A stretch of DNA of 64,000 nucleotides, taken from positions 186,001-250,000 of the forward strand of contig JAHBTL010000003.1 of NCBI GenBank assembly GCA_019638615.1, given 5' to 3'. Of the stretch, positions 53,612 to 62,524 are shown in pieces (the stretch's first letter is position 1; each line of letters begins with the position of its first letter). The DNA comes from Chitinophagaceae bacterium (GTDB taxonomy: Bacteria > Bacteroidota > Bacteroidia > Chitinophagales > Chitinophagaceae). Both the position numbers and the translations under genes were made by a program. The notes below the pieces were generated by a model. It worked only from the letters and a program-made list of their open reading frames with translations, was not told the origin of the DNA and did no database searches.

Positions 53612-53963
53612 TTAATAATAAAATTATCTTTTTTGAGTCAATCCGTAAAATATATTCCACCTTCCCGTAACCTGTTTAGGTTTTGAGGCAATAGCCCTGT
53701 CTGCATTTGTCTTAGAAAACAATTCATCGCCGTTGTCGTGCCTGCGGCAGATAAATTGGTATATGTGGCGGGTAATGAGAGTGGCGTACCAACAACAGGA
53801 ATTTGAAAAACTGTTATATTATTGCAACCTGTACTGCGGAATGTTGTTGGTGAAGCCAAAGCACGATAGGCTATGCACAACACCCGACAACGGCAGCAAT
53901 ATTCTAATGTTCATGATCAGGCTTTTAATGTTCAAAATAAAAAGTATGCTCAGCCAGCCGGCG
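53612..53963. other. Gene-free stretch with orphan promoter copy 1
   Basis: At 53641-53722 a promoter-like module starts with CCGTAAAATATATTCC (compare the AraC repeats at 51.0 kb). It includes TTTAGGTTTTGAGGC and ends with TGCATTTG, near the TAnnTTTG consensus, and TTAGAAAACAATT. Almost the same module recurs at 55137-55218. No gene follows it on the plus strand. The rest (53723-53900) reads on the minus strand as a short beta-rich peptide resembling an adhesin fragment and is otherwise unassigned. Confidence 0.55.
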
Positions 53964-54200
53964 CTAACCCGTGTCAGCGGTCCGTTGTTCCTTTTTATCG
54001 CTTACGTATTCCAGAATATCTCCGGGCTGGCAGTCCAATACTTCACAAATAGCATCCAAAGTGCTGAATCGAATGGCTTTTGCCTTACCCGTTTTCAGGA
54101 TGGAGAGGTTTGAAAGTGTTAAACCCACTTTTTCGGAAAGCTCGTTCAGCGACATTTTCCGCTTTGCCATCATTACGTCCAGGTTTACAATAATTGGCAT
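53964..54200 (-). CDS. Cro/C1-type HTH regulator, YozG-like
   Basis: The 78-residue protein is one helix-turn-helix domain: NLDVMMAKRKMSLNELSEKVGLTLSNLSILKTGKAKAIRFSTLDAICEVLDCQPGDILEYV. This short type is regularly paired with a DUF2975 membrane protein, as here (four-base gap). It probably binds the palindromic repeats upstream of the operon. Confidence 0.88.
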   Translation of the reverse strand: MPIIVNLDVMMAKRKMSLNELSEKVGLTLSNLSILKTGKAKAIRFSTLDAICEVLDCQPGDILEYVSDKKEQRTADTG

Positions 54201-54203
54201 AGC

Positions 54204-54683
54204 TTAAATTGTTAAGTCGTTTTCAGATTTCATATCTATGGCATTTTGCAATATTTTTTCAAATATTGCCGCAGCAGTTGCAACTACGATAGAAACAAAG
54301 ATGGTTACGATACAAATGGCAAGGAAACCGGCAGGGTCATCTTCTTTACTATGGAATATCCGTATATACAGTCCTGCCGCCAGGATCAAAATACCTAGTG
54401 CAATTGCACAATACTTTATACCCCTTAAAGCCTTAACAGAGTCGGATGAGAACACTCTGTTTTGTCCAATATAGCCAAGTAATTTGAATGCCTTGTACAG
54501 CGCAACAAAAAATGCGATGGATGCTGCATATCCATACAAAATGAACGGGTCGGCGTAAATACTGAACAGGTCTAAGTTGGCGGCTCTTCCCTCGGTTAAG
54601 GGAAACCAAATCAAAATGGCAAGTGCTACAATGCCTATGAGCAGGATGACTGCCTGGAGAAATACTATTGAAATTTTTTTCAT
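54204..54683 (-). CDS. DUF2975 membrane protein
   Basis: The 159-residue protein has four hydrophobic segments (for example SIVFLQAVILLIGIVALAILIWF) and the DUF2975 pattern GYIGQNRVFSSDSVKALRGIKYCAIALGILILAAGLY. The family function is unknown; it commonly sits upstream of a YozG-like HTH protein and may relay a membrane signal to it. Confidence 0.85.
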   Translation of the reverse strand: MKKISIVFLQAVILLIGIVALAILIWFPLTEGRAANLDLFSIYADPFILYGYAASIAFFVALYKAFKLLGYIGQNRVFSSDSVKALRGIKYCAIALGILILAAGLYIRIFHSKEDDPAGFLAICIVTIFVSIVVATAAAIFEKILQNAIDMKSENDLTI

Positions 54684-54695
54684 AATGATTTTGTG

Positions 54696-54866
54696 TTATA
54701 CTGTTAGATTATTTTCGATCCGGAGCGCTGCTCCCTCTTTTAAAAATGACCGCAATAATATAAATAACTGCCGCCTGGCTGGCTGTCCAAATGCGTTCAG
54801 ATTGTCGATTGCATAACCTTCCTGTTGCAGGCCTTTAATAAATACAATGTTGCTTTCTGGTGACAT
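54696..54866 (-). CDS. 56-residue small protein, first gene of DUF2975 operon
   Basis: ATG 54866 opens a 56-residue frame (MSPESNIVFIKGLQQEGYAIDNLNAF...) ending 12 bp before the DUF2975 start. Composition and position look genuine: amphipathic helices (RRQLFILLRSFLKEGAALRIEN) and tight spacing. No family recognised. Confidence 0.5.
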   Translation of the reverse strand: MSPESNIVFIKGLQQEGYAIDNLNAFGQPARRQLFILLRSFLKEGAALRIENNLTV

Positions 54867-54896
54867 AGAAGATATTTTAAATTTATTATCAAAAAT

Positions 54897-54931
54897 AATA
54901 AATATTTATTGATAAACAATAAATATTTATT
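54897..54931 (-). promoter_or_regulatory. Repeated palindrome upstream of DUF2975/HTH operon
   Basis: The 14-bp palindrome AATAAATATTTATT occurs at 54897-54910 and 54918-54931, starts 21 bp apart, each followed by (T)GATAAA. Two identical symmetrical sites on the same helix face, 31 bp upstream of the first start codon, fit an operator for the HTH protein encoded in the operon. Confidence 0.55.
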
Positions 54932-55136
54932 TGATAAATAAAATTCCCTACTAACCTGCCGAAGCATCCAATAATTCACCGGGCTGTATTGCAACAACAA
55001 TACAGGCCCGATCCAACAGGAGGAGTCAATGCAATTGCCGGGATCATAAACGGAAAATAATAGTTTGAAATTTTTTTTTCGGAACGGGTTAATATAATGG
55101 GCGTTTGTTGTATGTAACAAGCACCAATAAAATTAA

Positions 55137-55218
55137 ATCCGTAAAATGTATCCATTTTCCCGTACTGTGTTTAGGTTTTGAGGCAATAGCCCTGTCTACA
55201 TTTGTGTTAGAAAACAAT
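55137..55218 (+). promoter_or_regulatory. Orphan promoter copy 2
   Basis: This 82-bp module matches 53641-53722 closely: the last 50 bases differ at two positions. It contains CCGTAAAATGTATCC (like the AraC repeats), TTTTG, and TACATTTG, an exact TAnnTTTG element, 16 bases after it. The transcribed side leads into transposase debris on the opposite strand, so the gene it once served is missing. Confidence 0.6.
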
Positions 55219-55270
55219 TTTCAAATTCACAAATCTTCAAATTATAAAAGCTATCACTAGCGTTTTGATA

Positions 55271-55429
55271 TTAGTCAAACATTTTCAATTGGTTGTGATT
55301 TAGTTCTTTGAAATATTGTTTTTGAGTTTGCTGAAACAGTTGATTTACGGGCATTTTTTCAAAAATAGAGATACTTAAAATCTGTAGTATTTCGTACAAC
55401 GATTGTATGAGCATAAATTTCTTCTTTGC
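55271..55429 (-). mobile_element. Transposase C-terminal remnant
   Basis: On the minus strand the frame ending at TAA 55271 reads KKKFMLIQSLYEILQILSISIFEKMPVNQLF...ELNHNQLKMFD. It resembles the conserved C-terminal helix and the NQLxxF end of IS4-type transposases from Bacteroidota. The upstream part is lost or out of frame and no terminal inverted repeats were found. Confidence 0.4.
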
Positions 55430-55704
55430 AATAGCTGATGTTCAGCTTCTTTACACGCACCTGATACTGTTATTACAGTACCTTTACCTGAACGTTCAGC
55501 ACCATAGCTTTTGACTACAGCACCTTCAGGTGGTTTGCATACGCCGTCTGCACAGCTTATGCGGTAGACCTACTACCATCTTTTATCCGGCATTCAAAGA
55601 ACTATCCTATTTCTTTAATTCGTGACACACCCAACAATGGCAGTAATTTTCAGGGTGTTTGTGATTTACTGTCGGGGTTATTCAGGCATTTGTCAGAAGG
55701 CTGG

Positions 55705-56514
55705 TTAGCTCTTATTTTTCTTTATTGCTACTATGGAGTAAACCATTGGTATTTTATTATCTAAATGTTCTATTCGGTATTTTTGGGGCTCAAATTCAAT
55801 AGTTCTATTGAAGCAATTATAAGGAGAATAATCAAATTCATCAAGTGCTTTTATCTCAAGCCCGTTTTGAACAAGGCTGTTAATCACTTCGCTCAAACTG
55901 TGATTCCACATAACATATTCTTGTGTTATATCTGCAGTTTTGTCAGCATAAGTTCCGCTTTCTGTTTCTACAATTGCACCTGCATTAAAATAATTATATC
56001 CGATTTTTTCAAAGTTGTCATCAAACATCCAAACTACCGGATGAAATTCAACAAATACAAATTGCCCGTTTGGCTTTAAAAATGCGGAAACGACTTTTGC
56101 CCATTTGTCCAGGTCGGGCAACCAGCCGATTGTTCCATAACTTGTAAAAACAATGTCAAATTTTTTTTCTAAATAATTGGGCAAATCATATATATCACAA
56201 CAGAGGAAGCTTGTATTAGCGTTCGTGTCTTTTGCGATCCTTTTCGCACTTTCAATTGCTTTATCTGATAAGTCCACACCCGTGACTTCTGCTCCAAGTC
56301 TGCTCAACGAAATGGTATCTTGCCCGAAATGACACTGTAAATGCAAAATGGTTTTTCCATTTACATCACCAAGTAAGTTTAATTCAATGTTATTTAAAGA
56401 GGTTTCCCCGTTCAGAAATCCATCAAGGTCATAAAATTCCGATTTTAGGTGTATATCTGTCCGGTTGTTCCAGGATTGTCGGTTTATCTCTATATAGTTT
56501 TGTTCTGGTTTCAT
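55705..56514 (-). CDS. Class I SAM-dependent methyltransferase
   Basis: The 269-residue protein has motif I as ILHLQCHFGQDTISLSRLGAEVTGVDLSDKAIESAKRIA, motif II as FDIVFTSYGTIGWLPDLDKWAKVV and a late YSPYNCF. It matches the general methyltransferase 11/25 group of small-molecule enzymes. Substrate unknown; not linked to the neighbouring operon except by strand. Confidence 0.88.
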   Translation of the reverse strand: MKPEQNYIEINRQSWNNRTDIHLKSEFYDLDGFLNGETSLNNIELNLLGDVNGKTILHLQCHFGQDTISLSRLGAEVTGVDLSDKAIESAKRIAKDTNANTSFLCCDIYDLPNYLEKKFDIVFTSYGTIGWLPDLDKWAKVVSAFLKPNGQFVFVEFHPVVWMFDDNFEKIGYNYFNAGAIVETESGTYADKTADITQEYVMWNHSLSEVINSLVQNGLEIKALDEFDYSPYNCFNRTIEFEPQKYRIEHLDNKIPMVYSIVAIKKNKS

Positions 56515-56627
56515 TTTCTATATCAGGTTTTCCGGTTTACAGTAAAGAATTACGGCACCACCCCGAAAGGTTTTAGTTCCGGCAAGTATAAGAATAGTTC
56601 TGACGTTTGGTAAGAATATTATTTGCG

Positions 56628-57029
56628 TTATTTCAACCTTTCCAAAATGCCTTTTCGTTTTACGATGTTCTTATAATCCCATTGAATTTCTCTTGATTTT
56701 CCGAGCCAGCGTTTCAATTCTTCGGTGTTTATTTCGTCCACCGAATTGTAGAATAGCGAAGCGTCTTTGAACTTTTCTCCTCTTACGCTTAATTTTTCTT
56801 CTTCAAAGTCTGCACCGCTCCAGAACATCAACCTTATACCTGCTTTTTGCTTGCTGTATCCTGCTGTCGGGTTGCCGTCCAGGAACCAGACGGGATGCCT
56901 GTGCCAGATTTTATTTTCAGCTTCCGGCAGGTTTTTACAGATTTCCCGGGAAAGCAAATTGCAGATTGCTTTGTCTGCTGCAGTTTGCGCGTTATTGTAT
57001 TCCAGGATGTCTTTAGCAATTGTTGTCAT
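56628..57029 (-). CDS. DUF1801 domain protein
   Basis: The 133-residue protein has the DUF1801 (YdhG-like) core: ENKIWHRHPVWFLDGNPTAGYSKQKAGIRLMFWSGADFEEEKL. It is the last gene of an operon with an ArsR regulator and two AHSA1 proteins, overlapping the previous stop by four bases (ATGA). The function of the family is unknown. Confidence 0.85.
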   Translation of the reverse strand: MTTIAKDILEYNNAQTAADKAICNLLSREICKNLPEAENKIWHRHPVWFLDGNPTAGYSKQKAGIRLMFWSGADFEEEKLSVRGEKFKDASLFYNSVDEINTEELKRWLGKSREIQWDYKNIVKRKGILERLK

Positions 57030-57538
57030 TGGTTTTTACTTTTAAGCTTTTTTAATAATTCATCCAATTGATTCAAACCTATCGTAAAGCCCTCTTTAAA
57101 GCCCATTGCGATGGTCTGTTCAAGGTCTTTGAGATGATCAAAAGTGAGTGTCACGGTTACCAATGTCCGCTCTTCTTTGGCGCTGAATTGGTTTTCCCAA
57201 AAGTTTTGGGGAAATGAAGTGTTGATCGTGCCGTTTTCGTCACAAAAACCATCTTTTGCGGTAAAGGATTTTTCTTTTACGATAGAGATATAGCTCGCTT
57301 TCGCCCAATGTTTTTCGCCTTCAGGGCCTACCATTGCATAAAGCCAATATCCGCCTTCCCGGAAATCCATTGTTTTGGTTTCCGCTCTCCAGGGCTGGGG
57401 TCCCCACCACTGGTCGAGCAGTTCGGCGGTTGTCCATGCCTGCCAAACCAATTCAGGATGGGCATCAAATTCACGTTTTACCTGAATGGTTTTGTTTTCT
57501 TTATCCGTGGTAAAGTCGAATAATAAATTGCTGTTCAT
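57026..57538 (-). CDS. SRPBCC/AHSA1 domain protein
   Basis: The 170-residue protein has the AHSA1 (activator of Hsp90-like) helix-grip fold: VKREFDAHPELVWQAWTTAELLDQWWGPQPWRAETKTMDFREGGYW and the C-terminal helix GFKEGFTIGLNQLDELLKKL. It overlaps its neighbours on both sides by four bases. These proteins bind hydrophobic ligands; ligand unknown. Confidence 0.9.
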   Translation of the reverse strand: MNSNLLFDFTTDKENKTIQVKREFDAHPELVWQAWTTAELLDQWWGPQPWRAETKTMDFREGGYWLYAMVGPEGEKHWAKASYISIVKEKSFTAKDGFCDENGTINTSFPQNFWENQFSAKEERTLVTVTLTFDHLKDLEQTIAMGFKEGFTIGLNQLDELLKKLKSKNQ

Positions 57539-57990
57539 TTTGTTGATTTTAAGTGTTCCAAATATTTTTCGAGGCGTTCAAAATTCTGCGCCTGTCCTTC
57601 TTTCGCATTAAATACATTAACAACCGTTTCCAGCATTTCTTCGGTATCAAACAGCGAGCTCCATCCTATCTGTGTTTCTTCACCCTTAGCTTCAAATAAA
57701 ACCGTGGCAAGGAAATGCGGGTTAAAATGCTCAAAGACTATTTTCTTCAGCGGAATAATCTCCCTGAAAATGCTCCTGTTCGGATAATCCTGCCTGTTCG
57801 CGTGATTGTGCAATGTCAGTCGCCATTCGCCGCCCTCCCTGAAGTCCATTTTGTGAATGGTAGTGGTATGATCATCAGGGCCCCACCATTGAGTTATGTA
57901 TTCGGGCTCTGTCCATGCTTTCCACACGAGGTCTATCGACGCCTTTACTGTTCTAGTCATTTTCAGTTCCCTGCTACTGGTCTTTTCCAT
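57535..57990 (-). CDS. SRPBCC/AHSA1 domain protein
   Basis: A 151-residue paralogue of the next gene, with MTRTVKASIDLVWKAWTEPEYITQWWGPDDHTTTIHKMDFREGGEWR. It starts three bases after the ArsR stop. Tandem AHSA1 genes behind an ArsR repressor are a common arrangement in soil Bacteroidota. Confidence 0.9.
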   Translation of the reverse strand: MEKTSSRELKMTRTVKASIDLVWKAWTEPEYITQWWGPDDHTTTIHKMDFREGGEWRLTLHNHANRQDYPNRSIFREIIPLKKIVFEHFNPHFLATVLFEAKGEETQIGWSSLFDTEEMLETVVNVFNAKEGQAQNFERLEKYLEHLKSTK

Positions 57991-57993
57991 AGT

Positions 57994-58308
57994 TTACTTT
58001 TTTTGCATTTTTGCCAGTAATTTATCGAGATTGTCAAAACGATTTTCCCAAATTTTACGGAACTGTTCCAGCCATTTGTCTATCTCTTTCATTTTTTCAA
58101 TTTCAAGCGAATAATAAATTTCCCTGCCCTTGTGTTCCTGGTTTATCAGATCACATTCCGTCAAAATGCGCAAATGCTTTGAAACAGCTTGTCGTGTTGT
58201 GTCAAAATGCTCGGCAATGGCATTGGGTGTCATTGCCTGTATTGCAATTAGGGTGATGATCGCCCGTCTTGTCGGGTCTGCAATTGCCTGGAAAATATCA
58301 CGTCTCAT
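57994..58308 (-). CDS. ArsR family regulator
   Basis: From ATG 58308 the 104-residue winged-helix protein reads [69 protein letters not shown]. No metal-binding cysteine pair is present (only one Cys), so it is of the metal-free type that regulates downstream AHSA1 genes. The upstream in-frame extension to 58404 is not needed. Confidence 0.9.
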   Translation of the reverse strand: MRRDIFQAIADPTRRAIITLIAIQAMTPNAIAEHFDTTRQAVSKHLRILTECDLINQEHKGREIYYSLEIEKMKEIDKWLEQFRKIWENRFDNLDKLLAKMQKK

Positions 58309-58418
58309 TTTGTTATTGCTTTTAATTTGGAAACCAATTGGTTGCAAATATATGCGCAACTTTCCGGTTTCCCAAATTTTTCCATGTTTTTTTGAAGAAA
58401 TCAAAAATTAAAGCAGCG

Positions 58419-58565
58419 ATGCGCTGTCTGCCGGGTTGGCTTTTGCGTGGGAATTTCGATGAACTTCCTGCAGAAGACCAGGCCCTTGAATGGTTGTCGG
58501 CGGAAACGCTGAATGACGGATTGGTATGGCTTCGTTACAAACTTCATCAGCTTCAAAACGATTAA
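58419..58565 (+). CDS. Short possible protein of 48 residues
   Basis: ATG 58419 opens a frame MRCLPGWLLRGNFDELPAED...LNDGLVWLRYKLHQLQND. It looks like the C-terminal end of a soluble protein and is followed 44 bp on by a terminator. It may be a small gene or a leftover fragment; no family recognised. Confidence 0.3.
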   Translation: MRCLPGWLLRGNFDELPAEDQALEWLSAETLNDGLVWLRYKLHQLQND

Positions 58566-58608
58566 AAGAAAAGGCACCCGGTGACTACTCGTAGACAAAA
58601 TAAACAGA

Positions 58609-58639
58609 AAGCCTGATTTCAAAGTTTCAGGTTTTTTTT
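58609..58639 (+). terminator. Terminator with T-tract
   Basis: The stem AAGCCTGA / TCAGGTTT (one G-T wobble) with a short loop runs into eight T residues. It closes whatever transcript covers 58419-58565. Confidence 0.7.
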
Positions 58640-58684
58640 GCATTATATTTAAACATTTAAAATTTCAGGAGATATAATAAATAT

Positions 58685-59695
58685 ATGCACACCGGAAAAC
58701 GATATACCCCGTTAGAATTTTTTACCTGGACATTGAAAGACACGATGATTATGCTTGTCCTGGTAGCTGTTCCGACAATGTTGTACGAAGTGTTCGGATG
58801 GACTTTTTTGGCTATTCCGTGGCAGCCCGTTGGTATCTTAGGCACAGCCTTGGCCTTCATCGTCGGGTTTAAGAACAATGCCAGCTATGGGCGTATCTGG
58901 GAAGCGCGCCAGATCTACGGAGCCATCATCAACAACAGCAGGAGCTTTGCCTATATACTTCGTGATACTGCCGGAGGAAAACAGGATGAAACCGTAAAAC
59001 GAATGTTTCGCCGCCATTTTGCATGGCTTACTGCTCTGCGTTTTCAGCTCAGGGAGCAGCGAAACTGGGAAAATATGCAACGCCAAAGCAATAAAAGGTT
59101 TCAGATCAGCAGTTATACCGTTCCCGAATGGGAAAGCGATCTCCAAGAGGAGCTGAAAAAATATTTACCCGAAGCCGAATTGCAGTATATCTTATCCAAA
59201 AAGAACAGGGCAACCCAACTTACGGCATTACAATCCGAAAGCCTGGCTGAATTAAATAAAAATGGCATCATCAAAGATTTTCAATGGAAAGCATTGCAGG
59301 AAGTCGTCACCAGGCTTACTGACGATCAGGGAAAAGCAGAGCGCATCAAGAACTTTCCTTACCCACGCAACTTTGCTTCTATGGCAACTTACCTGATGTT
59401 CATTTTTGTAGTGCTGGCGCCTTTTGGTTTGTTGGAACCTATGGATAAGCTGGGGGATGGAACCTTTATGGAAGGATATACCATTTGGTTCAATATCCTG
59501 CTTTCATCCGTTGTCTGCTGGGTTTTTCATACGCTGGACGTAGTGGGTGAAAGCGCTGTGAACCCGTTTGAAGGTGGCGCAAATGATATTCCCGTTACAC
59601 AGATCAGCCGGATGATAGAAATTGATATGCGGGATATGCTGGATGAGAAAGAGCTGCCCGAACCGATTGTGGCAAAGAATAATATTTTGATGTAA
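58685..59695 (+). CDS. Bestrophin family membrane protein
   Basis: The 336-residue protein belongs to the bestrophin/UPF0187 family of anion channels. Visible parts are LGTALAFIVGFKNNASYGRIWEARQIYGAIINNSRSFA (channel neck and first cytosolic helix), four membrane segments and the C-terminal NPFEGGANDIPVTQISRMIEIDMRDML. An antiporter gene follows 94 bp on. Confidence 0.9.
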   Translation: MHTGKRYTPLEFFTWTLKDTMIMLVLVAVPTMLYEVFGWTFLAIPWQPVGILGTALAFIVGFKNNASYGRIWEARQIYGAIINNSRSFAYILRDTAGGKQDETVKRMFRRHFAWLTALRFQLREQRNWENMQRQSNKRFQISSYTVPEWESDLQEELKKYLPEAELQYILSKKNRATQLTALQSESLAELNKNGIIKDFQWKALQEVVTRLTDDQGKAERIKNFPYPRNFASMATYLMFIFVVLAPFGLLEPMDKLGDGTFMEGYTIWFNILLSSVVCWVFHTLDVVGESAVNPFEGGANDIPVTQISRMIEIDMRDMLDEKELPEPIVAKNNILM

Positions 59696-59789
59696 CAGAA
59701 CGCCGGGGCGCAGGTCTGGCAGGTAAGCAATCGTATAAATAAGTGATATCTGTATGCCATAAGCAAATCAATAAAGAAACGAACATAAT

Positions 59790-61376
59790 ATGGTTGAGCA
59801 TTTTGTATTTTATTTAGCATTGGTGCTGGTCATTATATCGGCGATAATGCTTGCCAATAAATTAAAGGTAGCTTACCCGATACTGCTGGTCATAGCCGGT
59901 TTGGCGATCAGCTTTATTCCGCGAATTCCTGCTATTAAGATAGACCCCGAGCTTATTTTTATTATTTTCCTGCCGCCCTTGTTGTACGAAGCCGCCTTTG
60001 CCGTTTCGTGGAAAGAGATGTGGAAACTGAGGCGTATCATTACCAATTTTGCTTTTGTAGTTGTTTTCCTTACGGCCATGTCGGTTGCGTTTATAGCCAA
60101 CAGCTACATTCCCGGGTTCTCCCTGGCACTGGGTTTTGTATTAGGCGGAATTGTTTCGCCGCCTGATGCGGTAAGCGCCGGCGCGATTTTAAAATTTGTA
60201 AAAGTCCCCAAACAGGTATCTACCTTGCTGGAAGGCGAAAGCCTGTTCAACGATGCTTCTTCACTGATTATTTTCCGCTTCGCGATGGCCGCTGTTGCCA
60301 CGGGTCAGCTGATCTGGCAGGACGCAGCCCTGAGCTTCGGATGGATGGTGATTGGCGGTGTGGGCATCGGTGTTTTGCTGGCATTTATTTTCCTGAAAGT
60401 ACATCGCATTTTTCCTACGGATGTCAATATGGATATTATTCTTACTCTGGTTGCTCCTTATATCATGTATATCGCTGCTGAAGAAGTGCACACTTCTGGC
60501 GTATTGTCCGTGGTGAGCGGCGGCCTGTTTTTATCTGTCAGGAGACATGAATTTCTCCGCAGTTCCGAATCGAGGTTAAGGGGAGCAAATGTTTGGGAAA
60601 GCTTTGCTTTCCTGATAAACGGGATTGTATTTCTTTTGATAGGATTGGACCTGCCCGAAATTATGCAGGGACTGAAGAATGAAGGCATCGGTTTAACAGA
60701 AGCGATCGGTTACGGGTTGTTGATTACGGCTGTGCTTATAGTAGTACGGTTCCTGGCTGCCTTCGGAGCTGTGCTGGTAACTTTAATCATGCGCAACTTT
60801 ATCAATGTGGCAGATCCCAACCCGGGGATGAAAGCGCCACTTCTTGTAGGCTGGACGGGCATGCGGGGCGTGGTTTCGCTGGCAGCGGCCCTGTCCATAC
60901 CCGTACAAATGGATAACGGGCAGGCATTTCCACATCGCGACCTGATACTCTTTATCACCTTTGTAGTGATTCTTGTAACTTTAATCCTCCAGGGATTAAC
61001 GTTGCCGGCTCTGATCAGGAAGCTGCAATTGTCTCATGATAAAGGAGGAAATTACCTGTCTGAAGAAGATACTGAAACCTTGCTGAGAAAAGGAATGAAG
61101 CATGTGGCTTTCACTTACCTGAACGAACACTACAAAGATAAAAAAGCCGGGAATGAATATTTCCGGAAGCTGATGGATCGTTGGGAGCAGGACGATAAAG
61201 AAGAAGCTGTTCATAAAATATCCGGCAATGCCAAAGCTATTTATTTCGAGGCGCTGGAAGAGCAGCGAAAATGGCTGCGGGAGGAGAATAAAAACAACCC
61301 GAAAGTGGATGAAGAAATCGTGCGGCGTTATCTGCTTAAGCTTGACCTGGAAGAGGAGCGCCTGAGAACAGGATAG
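59790..61376 (+). CDS. Na+/H+ antiporter, CPA1 family
   Basis: The 528-residue protein has about 12 membrane segments and the CPA1 motifs: FLPPLLYEAAFAVSW, GGIVSPPDAVSAGAI, and EGESLFNDASSLIIF with the ion-binding aspartate of NDA. The last 100 residues are a charged cytoplasmic tail. It exchanges Na+ (or K+) for protons and regulates pH or salt. A metallo-hydrolase gene follows at 53 bp. Confidence 0.92.
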   Translation: MVEHFVFYLALVLVIISAIMLANKLKVAYPILLVIAGLAISFIPRIPAIKIDPELIFIIFLPPLLYEAAFAVSWKEMWKLRRIITNFAFVVVFLTAMSVAFIANSYIPGFSLALGFVLGGIVSPPDAVSAGAILKFVKVPKQVSTLLEGESLFNDASSLIIFRFAMAAVATGQLIWQDAALSFGWMVIGGVGIGVLLAFIFLKVHRIFPTDVNMDIILTLVAPYIMYIAAEEVHTSGVLSVVSGGLFLSVRRHEFLRSSESRLRGANVWESFAFLINGIVFLLIGLDLPEIMQGLKNEGIGLTEAIGYGLLITAVLIVVRFLAAFGAVLVTLIMRNFINVADPNPGMKAPLLVGWTGMRGVVSLAAALSIPVQMDNGQAFPHRDLILFITFVVILVTLILQGLTLPALIRKLQLSHDKGGNYLSEEDTETLLRKGMKHVAFTYLNEHYKDKKAGNEYFRKLMDRWEQDDKEEAVHKISGNAKAIYFEALEEQRKWLREENKNNPKVDEEIVRRYLLKLDLEEERLRTG

Positions 61377-61429
61377 CTGACAGGGTAATATGTAACCAAT
61401 AAAAAATAACAGAAAGCAAATAGTAAAAA

Positions 61430-62524
61430 ATGATTTTAGGAATTACAGGACTGGTAATGCTCTTGCTGCTGGCAGGTTTTCTTTTTATGCGGCACCCGAT
61501 GTTCGGCAGGCTGCCTGAAGGAGCAAGATTAGAACGCATAAAGCAATCTCCGAATTATAAGGACGGGGTATTTCAGAACCAGTCTCCCACACGAATGCTT
61601 ATAAGCAATAAGTCTAAGCCCAGGGCGTTGTGGGATTTTCTTTTTATCAGGGCTAAAGACCTTAGGCCATCAGGAAGGCTTCCGGCGATCAAAACCGATT
61701 TAAAAAAGCTGGCTCCCGGTGAAGATGTTTTGATCTGGATGGGACATTCATCACTGTATCTCCAGGTCAACGGTAAGCGGATAGCAATAGACCCTGTGCT
61801 GGTTGCTGCTTCTCCTGTTCCTTTTGTGAATAAGGCCTTTGCCGGAACGAACATCTATCGGCCTGAAGATTTACCCGATCCGGATTATCTCATCCTTACA
61901 CACGACCATTGGGATCACCTGGATTATAACACCATGCTCAACCTGAAAAACCGGACGGGAAAAGTGATCTGCCCTTTGGGAGTAGGAGCGCACCTGGAAT
62001 ATTGGGGATTTGACCCGGCCACCATTATCGAGCTGGACTGGAATGAACACATCCGGTTAAACGGAGGCATTACACTCACGGCTTTGCCTGCCCGTCATTT
62101 TTCAGGAAGAGGATTGAGTTCCAATCATTCGCTTTGGACAGGATATATGCTGCAAAGCGCCCTGGGAAATATTTATTTATCGGGCGACTCAGGCTATGAT
62201 ACGCATTTCAAAAAAATCAAAGCGCAATTCGGAACGATTGATTTTGCCATTATGGAAAACGGGCAGTACAATGAAGAGTGGAAATATATTCACATCATGC
62301 CGGAAGATTTAGTAAAAGCCATTGAAGAGCTGCAGCCCCGCCGGTTAATGACCATTCACCATTCAAAATTTGCTTTAGGAAGACACTCCTGGTATGAGCC
62401 GATGCAGAAAATAGAACAGGCTTCCAGGGAGCATTCTTTTAATTTGATCACCCCTATGATCGGGGAACCTGTTATGCTGAAAGACAGCGCACAGGCTTTT
62501 ACAAAATGGTGGGAGCGAGGATAG
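61430..62524 (+). CDS. MBL-fold metallo-hydrolase, NAPE-PLD/RomA-like
   Basis: The 364-residue protein has an N-terminal membrane anchor (ITGLVMLLLLAGFLFM). The metallo-beta-lactamase core has LTHDHWDHLDY (zinc ligands HxHxDH in the variant HDHWDH), ALPARHFSGRG, SGDSGYDTHF and TIHHSKF. It resembles the N-acyl-phosphatidylethanolamine phospholipase-like UlaG/RomA group. It lies behind a Na+/H+ antiporter and may share its transcript. Confidence 0.88.
   Translation: MILGITGLVMLLLLAGFLFMRHPMFGRLPEGARLERIKQSPNYKDGVFQNQSPTRMLISNKSKPRALWDFLFIRAKDLRPSGRLPAIKTDLKKLAPGEDVLIWMGHSSLYLQVNGKRIAIDPVLVAASPVPFVNKAFAGTNIYRPEDLPDPDYLILTHDHWDHLDYNTMLNLKNRTGKVICPLGVGAHLEYWGFDPATIIELDWNEHIRLNGGITLTALPARHFSGRGLSSNHSLWTGYMLQSALGNIYLSGDSGYDTHFKKIKAQFGTIDFAIMENGQYNEEWKYIHIMPEDLVKAIEELQPRRLMTIHHSKFALGRHSWYEPMQKIEQASREHSFNLITPMIGEPVMLKDSAQAFTKWWERG

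Larger units (their letters stand above)
54867..55704. other. Gene-poor stretch with operator, orphan promoter copy 2 and transposase remnant
   Basis: From right to left it holds unassigned coding-like debris (55430-55690), a transposase-like tail (55271-55429), the second orphan promoter module (55137-55218) and an AT-rich region with two palindromes before the DUF2975 operon. No intact gene was found. Confidence 0.6.

Noticed and set aside
53638-53883. Minus-strand frame of 81 codons as a gene
   Set aside because: Its last third is the antisense of the orphan promoter module; the rest is short and resembles at most an adhesin scrap.
54797-55120. Minus-strand frame of 107 codons
   Set aside because: It runs through AT-rich operator sequence, overlaps the better-supported 56-residue gene in another frame, and has no protein-like pattern.
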